A DNA stretch of 64,000 bases from Azorinus chamasolen (taxonomy: Eukaryota; Mollusca; Bivalvia; Cardiida; Solecurtidae): contig OY755243.1 of assembly GCA_963576725.1 (NCBI GenBank), positions 38,177,243 to 38,241,242 on the forward strand. Direction: 5' to 3'. Positions 55,360-63,980 of this stretch are shown in pieces; the stretch's first letter is position 1, and each line of letters begins with the position of its first letter. The position numbers were made by a program, and so were the translations under genes. The notes beneath the pieces were generated by a model. It saw only the letters and a list, made by a program, of their open reading frames with translations. It searched no databases and was not told the DNA's origin.

Positions 55360-55480
55360 GTCATCACTCTTTAGAATGTCTCTTCCAGATGATTCTAAAG
55401 AGTGATAAAAACAGTTTAGTGGAAATGATGATTTTAGTATTTCAGATATGTCCCTTATCTGTGACTCTGATGTTATGATC
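55360..55480. repeat. Hairpin plus dispersed repeat shared with 13.5 kb
   Basis: ATCACTCTTTAGAAT and ATTCTAAAGAGTGAT form a 15-bp stem (55365-55410). The following ATGATGATTTTAGTATTTC block parallels 13580 onward. Confidence 0.75.
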
Positions 55481-55666
55481 TAACTACAAAAGTACAGTGG
55501 CAATATGGTTGTCAAAAGGACAACAACTAATAATAAGTGCAATGACACAGATTTTCTTAAATACAGTGACAAAATCATTTTGTAAGTGCAGTGGTGTCAG
55601 GTTTTCATTATTAAGTATAGAAACACTGATGTCCATGCCCAGTGTGAAGCACATGTGTTGTCTCTG

Positions 55667-56158
55667 ACTTAATATTAGTTGGTCTGTATCTACACTGTAT
55701 CACAAGAAAATATAATTTCTGACATATCTTTCTTGTGGCAAGGCCTAAAGTTTGTTATATAACTTAAAATTACAAAAAAAGGAATTAAGATCTGATATAA
55801 ACCAATCAAATGTCTAGATCAAGTTCATACTAAGTCTTACAGTATTTATGTTCAAGAAACATACAGAAAACAGATTTGAAATGCTCCACTTTAATTCTGA
55901 ATTAAACTATGATTTGACTTAATGATTAATCTATGTCTACACTATGTTACAAGAAAATAAAATTTCTAACACATTTCTTGTGGCAAGGCTCACAATTCAT
56001 TATATAACAAAATTTACAACAACAACAAATCAGATCTAACTTAAACCAATCAACTAATATCAAATGCCCAGATCAAGTAATACTTACATCATTTATGTTC
56101 AAGAAACAAACAGAACACTGATTGGAAATGCTCCACTTTTATTCTGGATTATACTACC
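55667..56158. repeat. Tandem duplication, about 248-bp unit
   Basis: Two diverged copies, marked by TCTACACTGTATCACAAGAA / TCTACACTATGTTACAAGAA, TTTCTTGTGGCAAGGC and TATGTTCAAGAAACATACAG / TATGTTCAAGAAACAAACAG. Confidence 0.9.
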
Positions 56159-56164
56159 CTATCT

Positions 56165-56521
56165 TAACCCTTTCCATGTTGAATATTCATGTAGAAATAA
56201 TGCCACTATGAATATTTATTGTCTGAAAATTTTAATAGCATTTTGAATCAGACAGAAACTATTAGAATCAGATCCATATTATACCATAAGCAAACAGAGT
56301 AAACCTTGATCAGATGGCTTATTGAAGCCATCTGATCTGGGTCTACTCTGCTTGCAAAGGTGAGAAACTTGGAGGTGAGGGACTTTTTGGCTATCACAAA
56401 AATTGTAGGATCAGATCTATATACTTTCATAAGCAAACAGAGCAGAGCCTGATCATAGGGATCCTACAGGATATGCTTGTTTACAAAGGCATGAAAAAGT
56501 GTTTATATGAGGAAAAGGTTA
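56165..56521. mobile_element. MITE family 1, compound copy
   Basis: TTAACCCTTTCCATGTTGAA start; first hairpin AGCAAACAGAGTAAACCTTG ... GATGGCTTATTGAAGCCATC; then a second family 1 stretch from AGCAAACAGAGCAGAGCCTG ending GAGGAAAAGGTTAA. Confidence 0.8.
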
Positions 56522-56619
56522 ATTACCAATGGAAAGCTGTAGCACAGCATACCTCTGTTCTTAGAATAGAAGGCATACCAGAATGACCAGACACTGGCAT
56601 TAACACTGTACCTGATAGA

Positions 56620-56830
56620 CACCTTTGCAAACAGAGCAGACCCAGATTTGATAACACTTGTTGGAGTCCTCAGATCAGGGTCCCCTCTGTTTACTTATGA
56701 AGTTTGCTTAAGAAGTAATGTAGATCTGATTTTACAGTTTCTACCTTGTTCATGAAACCATGATAAAAATTCAGCTAATTAATTTTATACATTCATTACT
56801 TCTTAATGAATATTCATCAGCCAAATAAGT
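56620..56830. mobile_element. MITE family 1 copy
   Basis: TTGCAAACAGAGCAGACCCA ... GTCCTCAGATCAGGGTCCCC TCTGTTTACTTATG, ending TTAATGAATATTCATCAG. Confidence 0.7.
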
Positions 56831-56879
56831 TCAGAGAGAATAGATACTAATGAGCTGCAGTATGAACACTTTCAAAACT

Positions 56880-57215
56880 ATGCAACATTTATTGACAGGT
56901 GAAAAACAGTGTATACCCTGATTAATTGTCATGTGTCAGGTCAGCTTTGGTGTGCAAGCCATGTGGTCTTTTTTACAATGTCCACCCCCCTTTCATGTTA
57001 TAAATCAATAAACATATTTCAGACATATTGAATCAATATAAGCATTTTATTATATGAAATTAAATGAACACACATAGCATTTTGTCTCTCACATTTTGAC
57101 TCTCAGCTGCACATATTAATAATTAAAGAATGCCCATATCGCAAAAATTAAAATAAATTAGAGGAACATTAATTCCGGCTGAACTAAAATGTCAAAAACC
57201 TTGAAAAAAAGCAAT
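56880..57215. other. Unassigned AT-rich stretch
   Basis: No recognised feature. Confidence 0.4.
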
Positions 57216-57224
57216 TTTCATACA

Positions 57225-57390
57225 AAGTAAACCCCCTCTAAACTGGAATTTTAGTAAAAAAGAATTTAATGCAGGGTGAAAGTCATGCTCCTTTCTTCAT
57301 GACTTTCACTCTGTATTAAACTGCCATCTGTCTTAAAGATTGACACTAATACTAACTTTAATGTTTTGTTTTGAGGGGTTTTACCAAGAA
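57225..57390. mobile_element. MITE family 3-like, shortened palindrome
   Basis: AAAGTAAACCCCCTCTAAAC ... GGGTGAAAGTCATGCTCCTT TCTTCATGACTTTCACTCTG ... GAGGGGTTTTACC. Confidence 0.75.
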
Positions 57391-57501
57391 CAGCAATGAC
57401 TGCATAACAAGTGTGTTATACTTTATCTCATATAACCAATATCAATGAAAAACATGCAATCAAACATTTGCAAACAATGTAGACAGCAATCAGCTGAGAG
57501 G

Positions 57502-57727
57502 TTAACCCTTTATTCCATGAATATTCATGCAAGGAAATATGATATTAACTGACACTGTGAGCAAGGGAAATTTTTTATCACCATTGAAAATGTAGAACCA
57601 GATTCATCATTTCATAAAAAGCAAAAACAGCAGACCCTTATCAGGCGGCTCCTATGGGAGCTGTGTGATCTGGGTCTACTCTGTTTGCAAATGTGAGTAA
57701 AGGTGTATCTACAGCATAAAGTGTTAA
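57502..57727 (-). mobile_element. MITE family 1 copy
   Basis: TTAACCCTTTATTCCATGAA to TACAGCATAAAGTGTTAA. The hairpin AACAGCAGACCCTTATCAGG / GTGTGATCTGGGTCTACTCT is centred on GGCTCCTATGGGAGC. Confidence 0.82.
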
Positions 57728-57752
57728 AACACTGTATCAGATCAGACCCTGT

Positions 57753-57940
57753 TTTAGCTCTTTCAGCACTATGGACCAATTTCAAATGACTTTTGCAAGC
57801 AGTTTGGATCTAGATAAAACTCTGTGTAACTAGACATCAACAGATCCAAATTGTTGGACACTTAGACATATTCTATAGAAAAGAAATGAAAAACATACGA
57901 ATTGTAGCAGACAACAAGTTTTGCTGGTGAAAGTTACTGA
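57753..57940. mobile_element. MITE family 5 copy
   Basis: TTTTAGCTCTTTCAGCACTA to TTTGCTGGTGAAAGTTACTG. CAGTTTGGATCTAGATAAAA and CAGATCCAAATTGTTGGACA are the arms. Confidence 0.75.
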
Positions 57941-58196
57941 AGTGTTGAAAAAATTAGCAGCAGAAGTACTGTGCAATTCTGATAACTGTTGACGAAAAGG
58001 TCACAAACAGATCAGAAATTGTATTGTAATGGGGCAGCTGAACGAGGTCTGCTTTGCTTGCAAATATATTGGTGCAATTTTCCCTATGACGAGGCTCATG
58101 TAAACTAAGCTTTAGGCAAGAACAATTTTTTATACTAATCAATATACATCAGGTACACGAAGTACCCTAACTTCCGGAAGTATTCGGACGGACAAA

Positions 58197-58262
58197 CTTA
58201 TAGTGCAGACCCAGATCAAACTGCTCAAGAAGGAGCAGTATGATCTGGGTCTTCACTATTTT
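58197..58262. mobile_element. Family 4-type hairpin, isolated
   Basis: AGTGCAGACCCAGATCAAAC and TATGATCTGGGTCTTCACT pair around AAGAAGGAGCAG. It lies a short distance 3' of the Death-TIR stop. Confidence 0.75.
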
Positions 58263-58483
58263 CTTCTATGTCAGTTTTGTTTAAAGTTTTCAAAATGGTT
58301 CCAAACTGAATTATTCAGCTTAAAATAAAATGGTTGAAAGGGCAGATTGGTTGTTTGAATACTTAGGGTTACAATTAATAAATACAGTAGCTCGTACTTG
58401 TGCAGGTACGTCTGTGACAGCATTGAATGAATAGGTCCAATACTTAGGGTAATTAGGGTAACCACAACAGCTATACATGTTTA

Positions 58484-58818
58484 TCATAATATAATACATA
58501 TTCTACACTGGGTGACATTTACTTCTTCCACAGGCCTTAACCAATCTGGGTCTATCCGTGATTCTCTTCGAACCCTTTCATTCCGACGGATTGGGACTGA
58601 AATTTCACTTTGTGAGCTATTTCTATCTGCATCATCTGTTGAGTAGCTAAGGCTGCAGTTGTCGTTGTCTATTAACTGGTGCTTGCTCTCTGCGTCCACT
58701 TCGAGGTGGGTACATCGTGACAAGTCTGGTACAGCATGTAAACTGATTCGCTGCAATATTTCCTTGTATTTATCATCCCTATCAGCATGTATGCCAGTGC
58801 CCCCATGTCCTCCAATAC
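58484..58818 (-). CDS. Death-TIR gene, terminal exon with CIIL end
   Basis: The acceptor is GGGTTCTATTCAG. It encodes a Gly-rich start, an acidic/Ser-rich middle, the basic RRNERVRRESR patch and a final QCRICIIL before TGA. Cys-Ile-Ile-Leu satisfies the CaaX rule, with Leu favouring geranylgeranylation. No AATAAA is evident within about 200 bases downstream on this strand. Confidence 0.7.
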
Positions 58819-61800
58819 CTGAATAGAACCCATAATACAGAAAGCAATCTAAATCAGAATCTATACTTTCATGCACAGTATGCAAAATATATATGCTAAA
58901 ATCCTGGATTAAGAACAAGACTGTATGCAAGGTTTCATTAACCTTTAGCCTGCTATGGGAGGATGAGTGAATACCTATGCAAACAGTTTGGATCCAGATG
59001 ATATGCCGAGTAACTCGGCATCTCATCAGGATCCAAACTGTTTGACGCCCTAATTGCATTTTGGTAGACAGATTCATTATAGCATGAAATTTTGAAAATG
59101 TAGTGGGTGAAAAAAATTGCAAAAATAATTTGCTAAGCAGACTAAAGGTTAAACTACAGTATCAGATCTCAAGCTGGAGCTCTCCATCAGAGAGACATTT
59201 AGTTGGATTGAGGGAGAAGTTTTGGTTTTGATTTTGTATTTCAAAATAAAACTATACTTCTCTCTCAGCTAAAATTAGGGAAAAGCTACTTGGTGTCTCA
59301 TCTGGTGTCTCATCTGGATTCAAGCTGTTTGCAAAAGGATAAAAGCTACTCATTGTACAGGATTATATAAAACATTGACCTTAACCCTAACTCTTTATTC
59401 AATATATATATATACTTTTTAACACACTTGCAAACAAAGCAGATCCAGATCAGATGGATCCTATAGGAACAGTCTGGTGAGGGTCTGCTCTGTTTGCTTA
59501 TGATATAATATATATCTGATGCTACAGTTTCTGCCAAAGCCAAACAGTTTTGTGTTCATATACCATTATATCAAATCAGTGATTTAATATTTATTAATGC
59601 CAGTATTTCTGCATGAATATTAATGAAGGATAGGGTCTTGAATTTGGTTTCCGAAGACCATGCTGATAGTTGAGTGCACAACTGTTTTAACCACAATATT
59701 CAACTTTCATTAGTTATGAAAACTAGAAATGTGTCCATAGGACACTGATGCCCCCACTTCAGACTTTTTGTCACAGAAAGTAATGGCCATTTTTAAAGTC
59801 ATTTTTGCAAATAAAGGGCTGCAACTCCTAAACAACTGAAGCGATTTACATGGCTATCAAAGTTGATAAAGATGTGATGGCCACAAACATGTGTGTAAAG
59901 TTTGGTGTGGATTGGGCAAATACTTTCCAAGAAGAAGTCCGGACAAATTCTTCTAAATGTGCGTACGGACGTATGGACAAGGGCAACACTATATGCCAAC
60001 ATTACGTTGGGGCATATAATTGTTTTTCTTAAATATACAAAATTGATTTTTATTTCATTTTTACTGAAAAACACTACCAGAGTGTCAATCAGTTTGGATC
60101 CTAATGAGATGCCTAGTTATTCAGCATATCATCTGGATCTAAACTATTTGCAAAGTCATCATGAGTTTTGTGCTAAATTCTCAATGTGCATAAATCTATC
60201 TAAAATGCACAGAACTGTTTGCATGCTAAGAGCAAATATAATATAACATATGGAACAGTTCTGATCCCCAGATGAATAACTCGGTGTCTCATCAGAATCC
60301 AAAGTGTCTAATATCATGGAATGGAAATGGAAGAACAAATAAATTTTGAGAACTGTGGCAGATGAGAAATTGAATTGACACATTACAATTAGTGTGCAAA
60401 CATTCAAACAAAATTTGATTCTTTAAAGTATTTTCTTCATGCATAATAAGTCCTATTACCTTTCATGTTAATGTAGACAAGCTGGCTAAAGATAAGTGCC
60501 ATCCCTCCTGGTGGAGGCCACACAGTCTTCTCCACCATAACAGGTATTATAGGTTTACGCAGCAGGTCTGCTAAACTAAGCTCCTTCATGCAGTGACTGG
60601 AAACCACATACTTTGGACTAACACACGCTATCACAGCCTGCAAGATATACATACCTGCAAGATAACTACCTATGAAACCTTTTTAATTCCTTTACTTCAT
60701 AGATATGCCTTATTATAACACCTTTGCAAACAGACCCAAATCAGAATGCAGCTGTAGGAGCCATCTAATCAGAGTCTGCCTTTTTACTTATGGAATAATA
60801 TAGATCTGAGTATGCAGTTTCTGCCAATACCAAAAGCTTCTGTGTTCATATGAAATTATAAGAATTGATCTTATTAATATTCATACATGAATATTCATGA
60901 GGTAAAGGATACACACAATAATTGTCTCCTTTGTGGGACATTGCAATTGCGACAATGCTATTAGTGTGATGTTGCTAACCCTTTCCTCCATAGGCTATTT
61001 TTAGACCCAACCTCTTTGAATGAATCTACCCAAAAGGAGCATTTACTGGAGAAAAGTAAAATTTTAGAATTTTGTAGTTTGAAACTATTGTGATAAATAG
61101 AGCATTTGCTCCTATAGGAGCAAATGCTCTATTTATCACAATGGTTTCAAGAAGTTGTTATTACAGAGGCATAGAAAGGCGTATTTATGGAGGAAAGGGT
61201 TAATATACAGTGAGCTGAATGACCATAAATAAAACAATGACTTTGCAAAATTGTTGTCTTCTTCAGTTTTCAAAGAGGAATTTTCTTGCATTTCTTTTCA
61301 AAACCGTGGTCAGAATGACAAACAGTTCAGTTTCTGAGCAGGTGGTAATGTAGCTAGGTTGAGATTGTGGTGAAACGGTTGATAGGCTTTAGACTGTGTG
61401 GCTTCATAGCTCAGTCAGTAGAATGTTAGCATGGTAAGCCAAAGACCCAGGGTTCAAGCCCCAGTCGAGTCACAACTTTTTCACCATGTTACATGATAAC
61501 ATCTGGCGCTCAACGTAATTAACCCGCAGGACAATTTATATGAAAAAGATTTGTAATAATAAAAATATAACTGAAGACTCTTTATCAGATGACTAGTGCA
61601 ACTCTTTTTCTTGTTAGGCCATCATTACCTTGCAGCTGCGTAGAGCTTGTTCGATTTTTGTGTAGAGCTGATCTCCCCCGCCCAACTGACCAACATCCAT
61701 CCAGCAGGTGAAGCCGGACCGCTCTAGTCTATCCCGCATCAGTTTCACCTCATCCTGGGTGTCCCATTGGTAGCTGAGGAAGATCTGAGCTGGCTCTTGC

Positions 61801-62910
61801 TCCAAATCTATGACAGGAAAAAAAGACTACAAGACATATTTCAAACATTACTTGTTATACAAACAAAGGCCTGTTTAACCCTTTTCTTCATACAAATGCA
61901 TTTTCAAGCCTTTGCAGAGTAGACCCAGATCTGACGGCCCTTGTATGAGTCATCTGATCAGGGTTTGCTCTGTTTGCTAATGAAATTGTACTAGATCCGA
62001 CTCTACACTTTCTACCAAGCATCATTGAAGCATGAGTCAGTAAAACAGTTTGAAAAGATGAATATTTAGTAAAAGTTTCAGGAAATCAGCTAGGATTTGA
62101 GGGATATGGACTATTTAAAACATGAAATGCGGACAGGCGGGTTGAAATATCCAAATTTGACCTGACCTTGTGACCTTAACTGGAACCATTTAAACATGTG
62201 TTTTGCTAATTGTCTTGGTACAATGAACATTTGTTAAGTTTCATGAAAAATAAGCCATTAGTTCTAGAAGATATAGTCTGGACATGAAGCATAAACTTCT
62301 GACCTTTAACCCTTTCCCTGTTCTATGTTCATTTCAACTTTCAATACCTATTGAATATTCATGGACAAAATAGTTCTATTGAAATATAGAAGGTAGAACA
62401 TTGTAGACATTTTAGAAAGCAAATAAACAGACCTATCAAATTCTGTTAGCAAACAGAGTAGACCCTGATCAGACGGCTCCTCTAGGAGCCGTCTGATCTG
62501 GGTCTACTCTGTTTGCAAATGCATGAAAACACGTTTATATGAGGGAAAGGGTTAACCTGGCCCTTTGACATTGACCTCAAACTGACATCGCTGAAACATG
62601 TCTTCTGTACACTGTACTCGTGGGATTAGTTATTTGTCAAAGTTTAATAAACTCAGCCTAGGGATTTAAGAGATATGGACAAGACATGCAAATGTGCCAA
62701 ACAGCATCTATATGGAGAAAAGACTTCTATAAATACCTTGAGCCCTCTGTATGACCTCTGAAACATCCTCTCTGTCCAGTTTGTCTAAGTAGACAGTCAG
62801 CATGTCGACTGACAGTCCTGTGTTGCCACTGGTGATAATCCAATCAGCAAGTAATGCCAGGCCTGGGTTCAAGTCATCGTTGAAAGAGTTGATCTGGTTC
62901 TGTTTATAGC
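58484..62910 (-). CDS. Death-TIR protein with C-terminal CaaX-like box, 3' part of gene
   Basis: Spliced minus-strand join 62910-62737, 61807-61629, 60637-60460, 58818-58484; intron phases 1, 0, 1 all agree and the joined frame is open for 288 residues to a TGA at 58486-58484. Upstream exons lie outside the window (first visible exon enters in phase 1). Residues 1-58 are the C-terminal half of a Death domain (GYKQNQI, LLADWI, YLDKLDREDV). Residues about 65-176 form a TIR domain: box 1 IFLSYQWD, BB-loop region GGGDQLYTKIEQAL, ACVSPKY, then SSHCMKELSLADLL and WPPPGG. Glu137 in HCMKE lines up with the catalytic Glu of NAD-cleaving TIRs such as SARM1. Residues 179-288 are a polar tail with a basic RRNERVRRESR patch, ending CRICIIL. 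Death plus TIR recalls MyD88, but the TIR is not of MyD88 type. Probably an innate immune or cell-death protein. Confidence 0.82.
58938..59152. mobile_element. MITE family 5, best copy, in Death-TIR intron
   Basis: TTAACCTTTAGCCTGCTATG to AGCAGACTAAAGGTTAA, TTAA at both edges, 215 bases. The hairpin CAGTTTGGATCCAGATGATA / CATCTCATCAGGATCCAAAC TG is centred on GAGTAACTC. Confidence 0.92.
59285..59335. mobile_element. MITE family 5 right-arm fragment
   Basis: GGTGTCTCATCTGGATTCAA GCTGTTTGC with a local duplication of GGTGTCTCATCT. Confidence 0.6.
59384..59640 (+). mobile_element. MITE family 1 in Death-TIR intron
   Basis: TTAACCCTAACTCTTTATTC start; hairpin CAAACAAAGCAGATCCAGAT ... CTATAGGAACAGTC ... 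GGGTCTGCTCTGTTTGC; ends TTAATGAAGGATAGGG. Confidence 0.75.
59725..60025. repeat. Dispersed repeat, GTGTCCATAGGACACTGATG type
   Basis: GAAATGTGTCCATAGGACAC then TGCAACTCCTAAACAACTGA, AGATGTGATGGCCACAAACA, and GGGCAACACTATATGCCAAC. Non-coding despite open frames on both strands. Confidence 0.65.
60088..60150. mobile_element. MITE family 5 hairpin
   Basis: CAGTTTGGATCCTAATGAGA and CATATCATCTGGATCTAAAC around TAGTTATTCAG. Confidence 0.7.
60255..60315. mobile_element. MITE family 5 hairpin, decayed
   Basis: CAGTTCTGATCCCCAGATGA and GGTGTCTCATCAGAATCCAA. Confidence 0.6.
60460..60637 (-). CDS. Death-TIR gene, TIR exon b
   Basis: The acceptor is ATATCTTGCAG and the donor ATGAAAG|GTAATA. It carries the second half of the TIR domain, with AVIACVSPKY, SSHCMKELSLADLL (Glu codon 60583-60581), PIIPVMVE and WPPPGGMALIF. 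Confidence 0.85.
60690..60910 (+). mobile_element. MITE family 1 in Death-TIR intron
   Basis: TTTACTTCATAGATATGCC ... TTTGCAAACAGACCCAAATC ... GTAGGAGCCATCTAATCAG ... TTATGGAATAATATAGATCT ... ATTCATGAGGTAAAGGAT. Confidence 0.7.
60974..61203. mobile_element. MITE family 2 in Death-TIR intron
   Basis: CTAACCCTTTCCTCCATAGG to TGGAGGAAAGGGTTAA. The hairpin GATAAATAGAGCATTTGCTC / GAGCAAATGCTCTATTTATC is perfect around CTATAG. Confidence 0.93.
61400..61471 (+). tRNA. tRNA-Thr(GGT)-like sequence, probable pseudogene or SINE head
   Basis: A 72-base cloverleaf-like sequence with A box TAGCTCAGTCAGTAGA and B box GGTTCAAGCCC. The anticodon loop ATGGTAA (61431-61437) gives anticodon GGT. The acceptor, D and anticodon stems each have mismatches, so it is unlikely to be a working tRNA. 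It lies in a Death-TIR intron on the opposite strand. The downstream AACTTTTTCACCATGTTACA may be the body of a tRNA-derived SINE. Confidence 0.45.
61629..61807 (-). CDS. Death-TIR gene, TIR exon a
   Basis: The acceptor is TTTTTTCCTGTCATAG and the donor CTGCAAG|GTAATG. It carries the first half of the TIR domain: QIFLSYQWD (strand A), RDRLERSGFTCWMD and GGGDQLYTKIEQALRSCK (BB loop and helix). Confidence 0.85.
61875..62050 (+). mobile_element. MITE family 1 in Death-TIR intron
   Basis: TTAACCCTTTTCTTCATACA ... TTGCAGAGTAGACCCAGATC TGACGGCCCTTGTATGAGTC ... TTTGCTCTGTTTGCTAATGA. The right end is not clear. Confidence 0.75.
62050..62300. repeat. Fragment of a GACCTTGACC-type dispersed repeat
   Basis: TTTGACCTGACCTTGTGACC, TAAGTTTCATGAAAAATAAG and, after the MITE, TTTGACATTGACCTCAAAC at 62573 belong to a diffuse repeat split by the 62307-62555 element. 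Confidence 0.45.
62307..62555 (-). mobile_element. MITE family 1, 249-bp copy in Death-TIR intron
   Basis: TTAACCCTTTCCCTGTTCTA to TATGAGGGAAAGGGTTAA, TTAA at both edges. The hairpin AAACAGAGTAGACCCTGATC AGACGGCTCC / GGAGCCGTCTGATCTGGGTC is nearly perfect. Inverted relative to the same-length copy at 29711-29959. Confidence 0.95.
62737..62910 (-). CDS. Death-TIR gene, Death-domain exon
   Basis: Enters after acceptor GAATATTGTGTAG in phase 1 and leaves with CAAG|GTATTT in phase 1, so it is a symmetrical exon. It encodes the last helices of a Death domain: an xGYKQNQI start, a LLADWI tryptophan helix, a GNTGLSVDML turn and a final YLDKLDREDVSEVIQ helix. Confidence 0.78.
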
Positions 62911-62999
62911 CTACACAATATTCAAGAGAAACAATGACTGACAGAGGCACAACAATGACATACAATAGAACCACTAATGAAAGAACTCTTTACTTCATG

Positions 63000-63130
63000 A
63001 GTATTTATGTAAACTTTAGGTAGTTGCTTAATGCTGGTCTAAAGTAGTGTACACAGTACCATTGGGAACTTTCAGCATTACAGTTGCTTTTGTCCTGCAT
63101 TTAGCTATCACCTGACTAAGACCCAGAATC
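63000..63130. mobile_element. Decayed family 3-like fragment
   Basis: TAGGTAGTTGCTTAATGCTG and TTGTCCTGCATTTAGCTATC keep the outer core of the family 3 palindrome. Confidence 0.45.
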
Positions 63131-63182
63131 TTCTTAATGGCTGCTTATGACTAGTTTTATTGCACATGCAAACATGGATGAT

Positions 63183-63426
63183 AACCCTTTCCTTCACCCA
63201 AATGTTTTTTCAAGCCTTTGCAAACAGAGTACATCCAGATTAGATGGCTCCTGCAGGAGCCATCTGATCAGAGTCTACACTGTTTGCTTATGAAAGTATA
63301 ATAGATGTGACTCTACTCTACAGTTTCTAACAATACTAAACACCCATGAGCACAGCCATATGCATTATCAAAACAGCTAATTAATAGTCATGCTATCATT
63401 TTTTACACAAATATTCAACAGGGTTA
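63183..63426 (+). mobile_element. MITE family 1 copy
   Basis: TAACCCTTTCCTTCACCCAA ... GCAAACAGAGTACATCCAGA TTAGATGGCTCCTGCAGGAG ... CACTGTTTGCTTATG ... ATTCAACAGGGTTAA. Confidence 0.85.
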
Positions 63427-63577
63427 AGACTTTTATTCTGACAAACAGTCGAGGAGACCAAGAAAAATCATTGTACAGTTCTGTATCAAAAGTCAAAGAT
63501 AAAAAAACATTATTCCATGAATATTTATGTAAGAAATAATTATTATAAATATCAAAAGGTGAAATATTTTTTGAATT

Positions 63578-63645
63578 AAATAGTGCTGACCCAGATTAAT
63601 CTGTTCTTGCAGGAACTGTTTGATCTGGGTCTTCCAATTTGCTAC
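63578..63645. mobile_element. Family 4-type hairpin, isolated
   Basis: AAATAGTGCTGACCCAGATT and GTTTGATCTGGGTCTTCCAA pair around CTTGCAGGAAC. Confidence 0.7.
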
Positions 63646-63694
63646 CAATGGTGTCAATTATAATCAGCTTTACGGACTGGAGGAAGGGGTTTTA

Positions 63695-63980
63695 GTTTTT
63701 ATAAGGTTTTACGTCATTTTCACAGTATGTCATATCACGACTCCAGCTAAATATAGGTGGAGGAAGACCCAAGAGGTTCTTCTGTGCACAGAACAAACTG
63801 CATTGTTTCATGCACAGAAGAACATCCAAGTAGTACCACCGACCTACCGCAAGACAGCTGGACGGCTGACCTCACATGAAAAAACTAAATGCCCAGACCG
63901 GGATTCGAACTCTCAGAGGTGAGGGGCTAAGCGATTGTCAGTCAAAGACCATAACTACTTGGCCATGGAGGCCCCCTGTG
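63695..63980 (-). mobile_element. tRNA-derived SINE
   Basis: On the minus strand the head is GGGGGCCTCCATGGCCAAGT with A box TGGCCAAGTAGTTATGG and B box GAGTTCGAATCCCGG. The body CAGCTGTCTTGCGGTAGGTC GGTGGTACTACTTGGATG and GGGTCTTCCTCCACC leads to a 3' end with GACGTAAAACC. This is the common bivalve SINE type with the tail also seen at 3419-3737. Confidence 0.85.
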
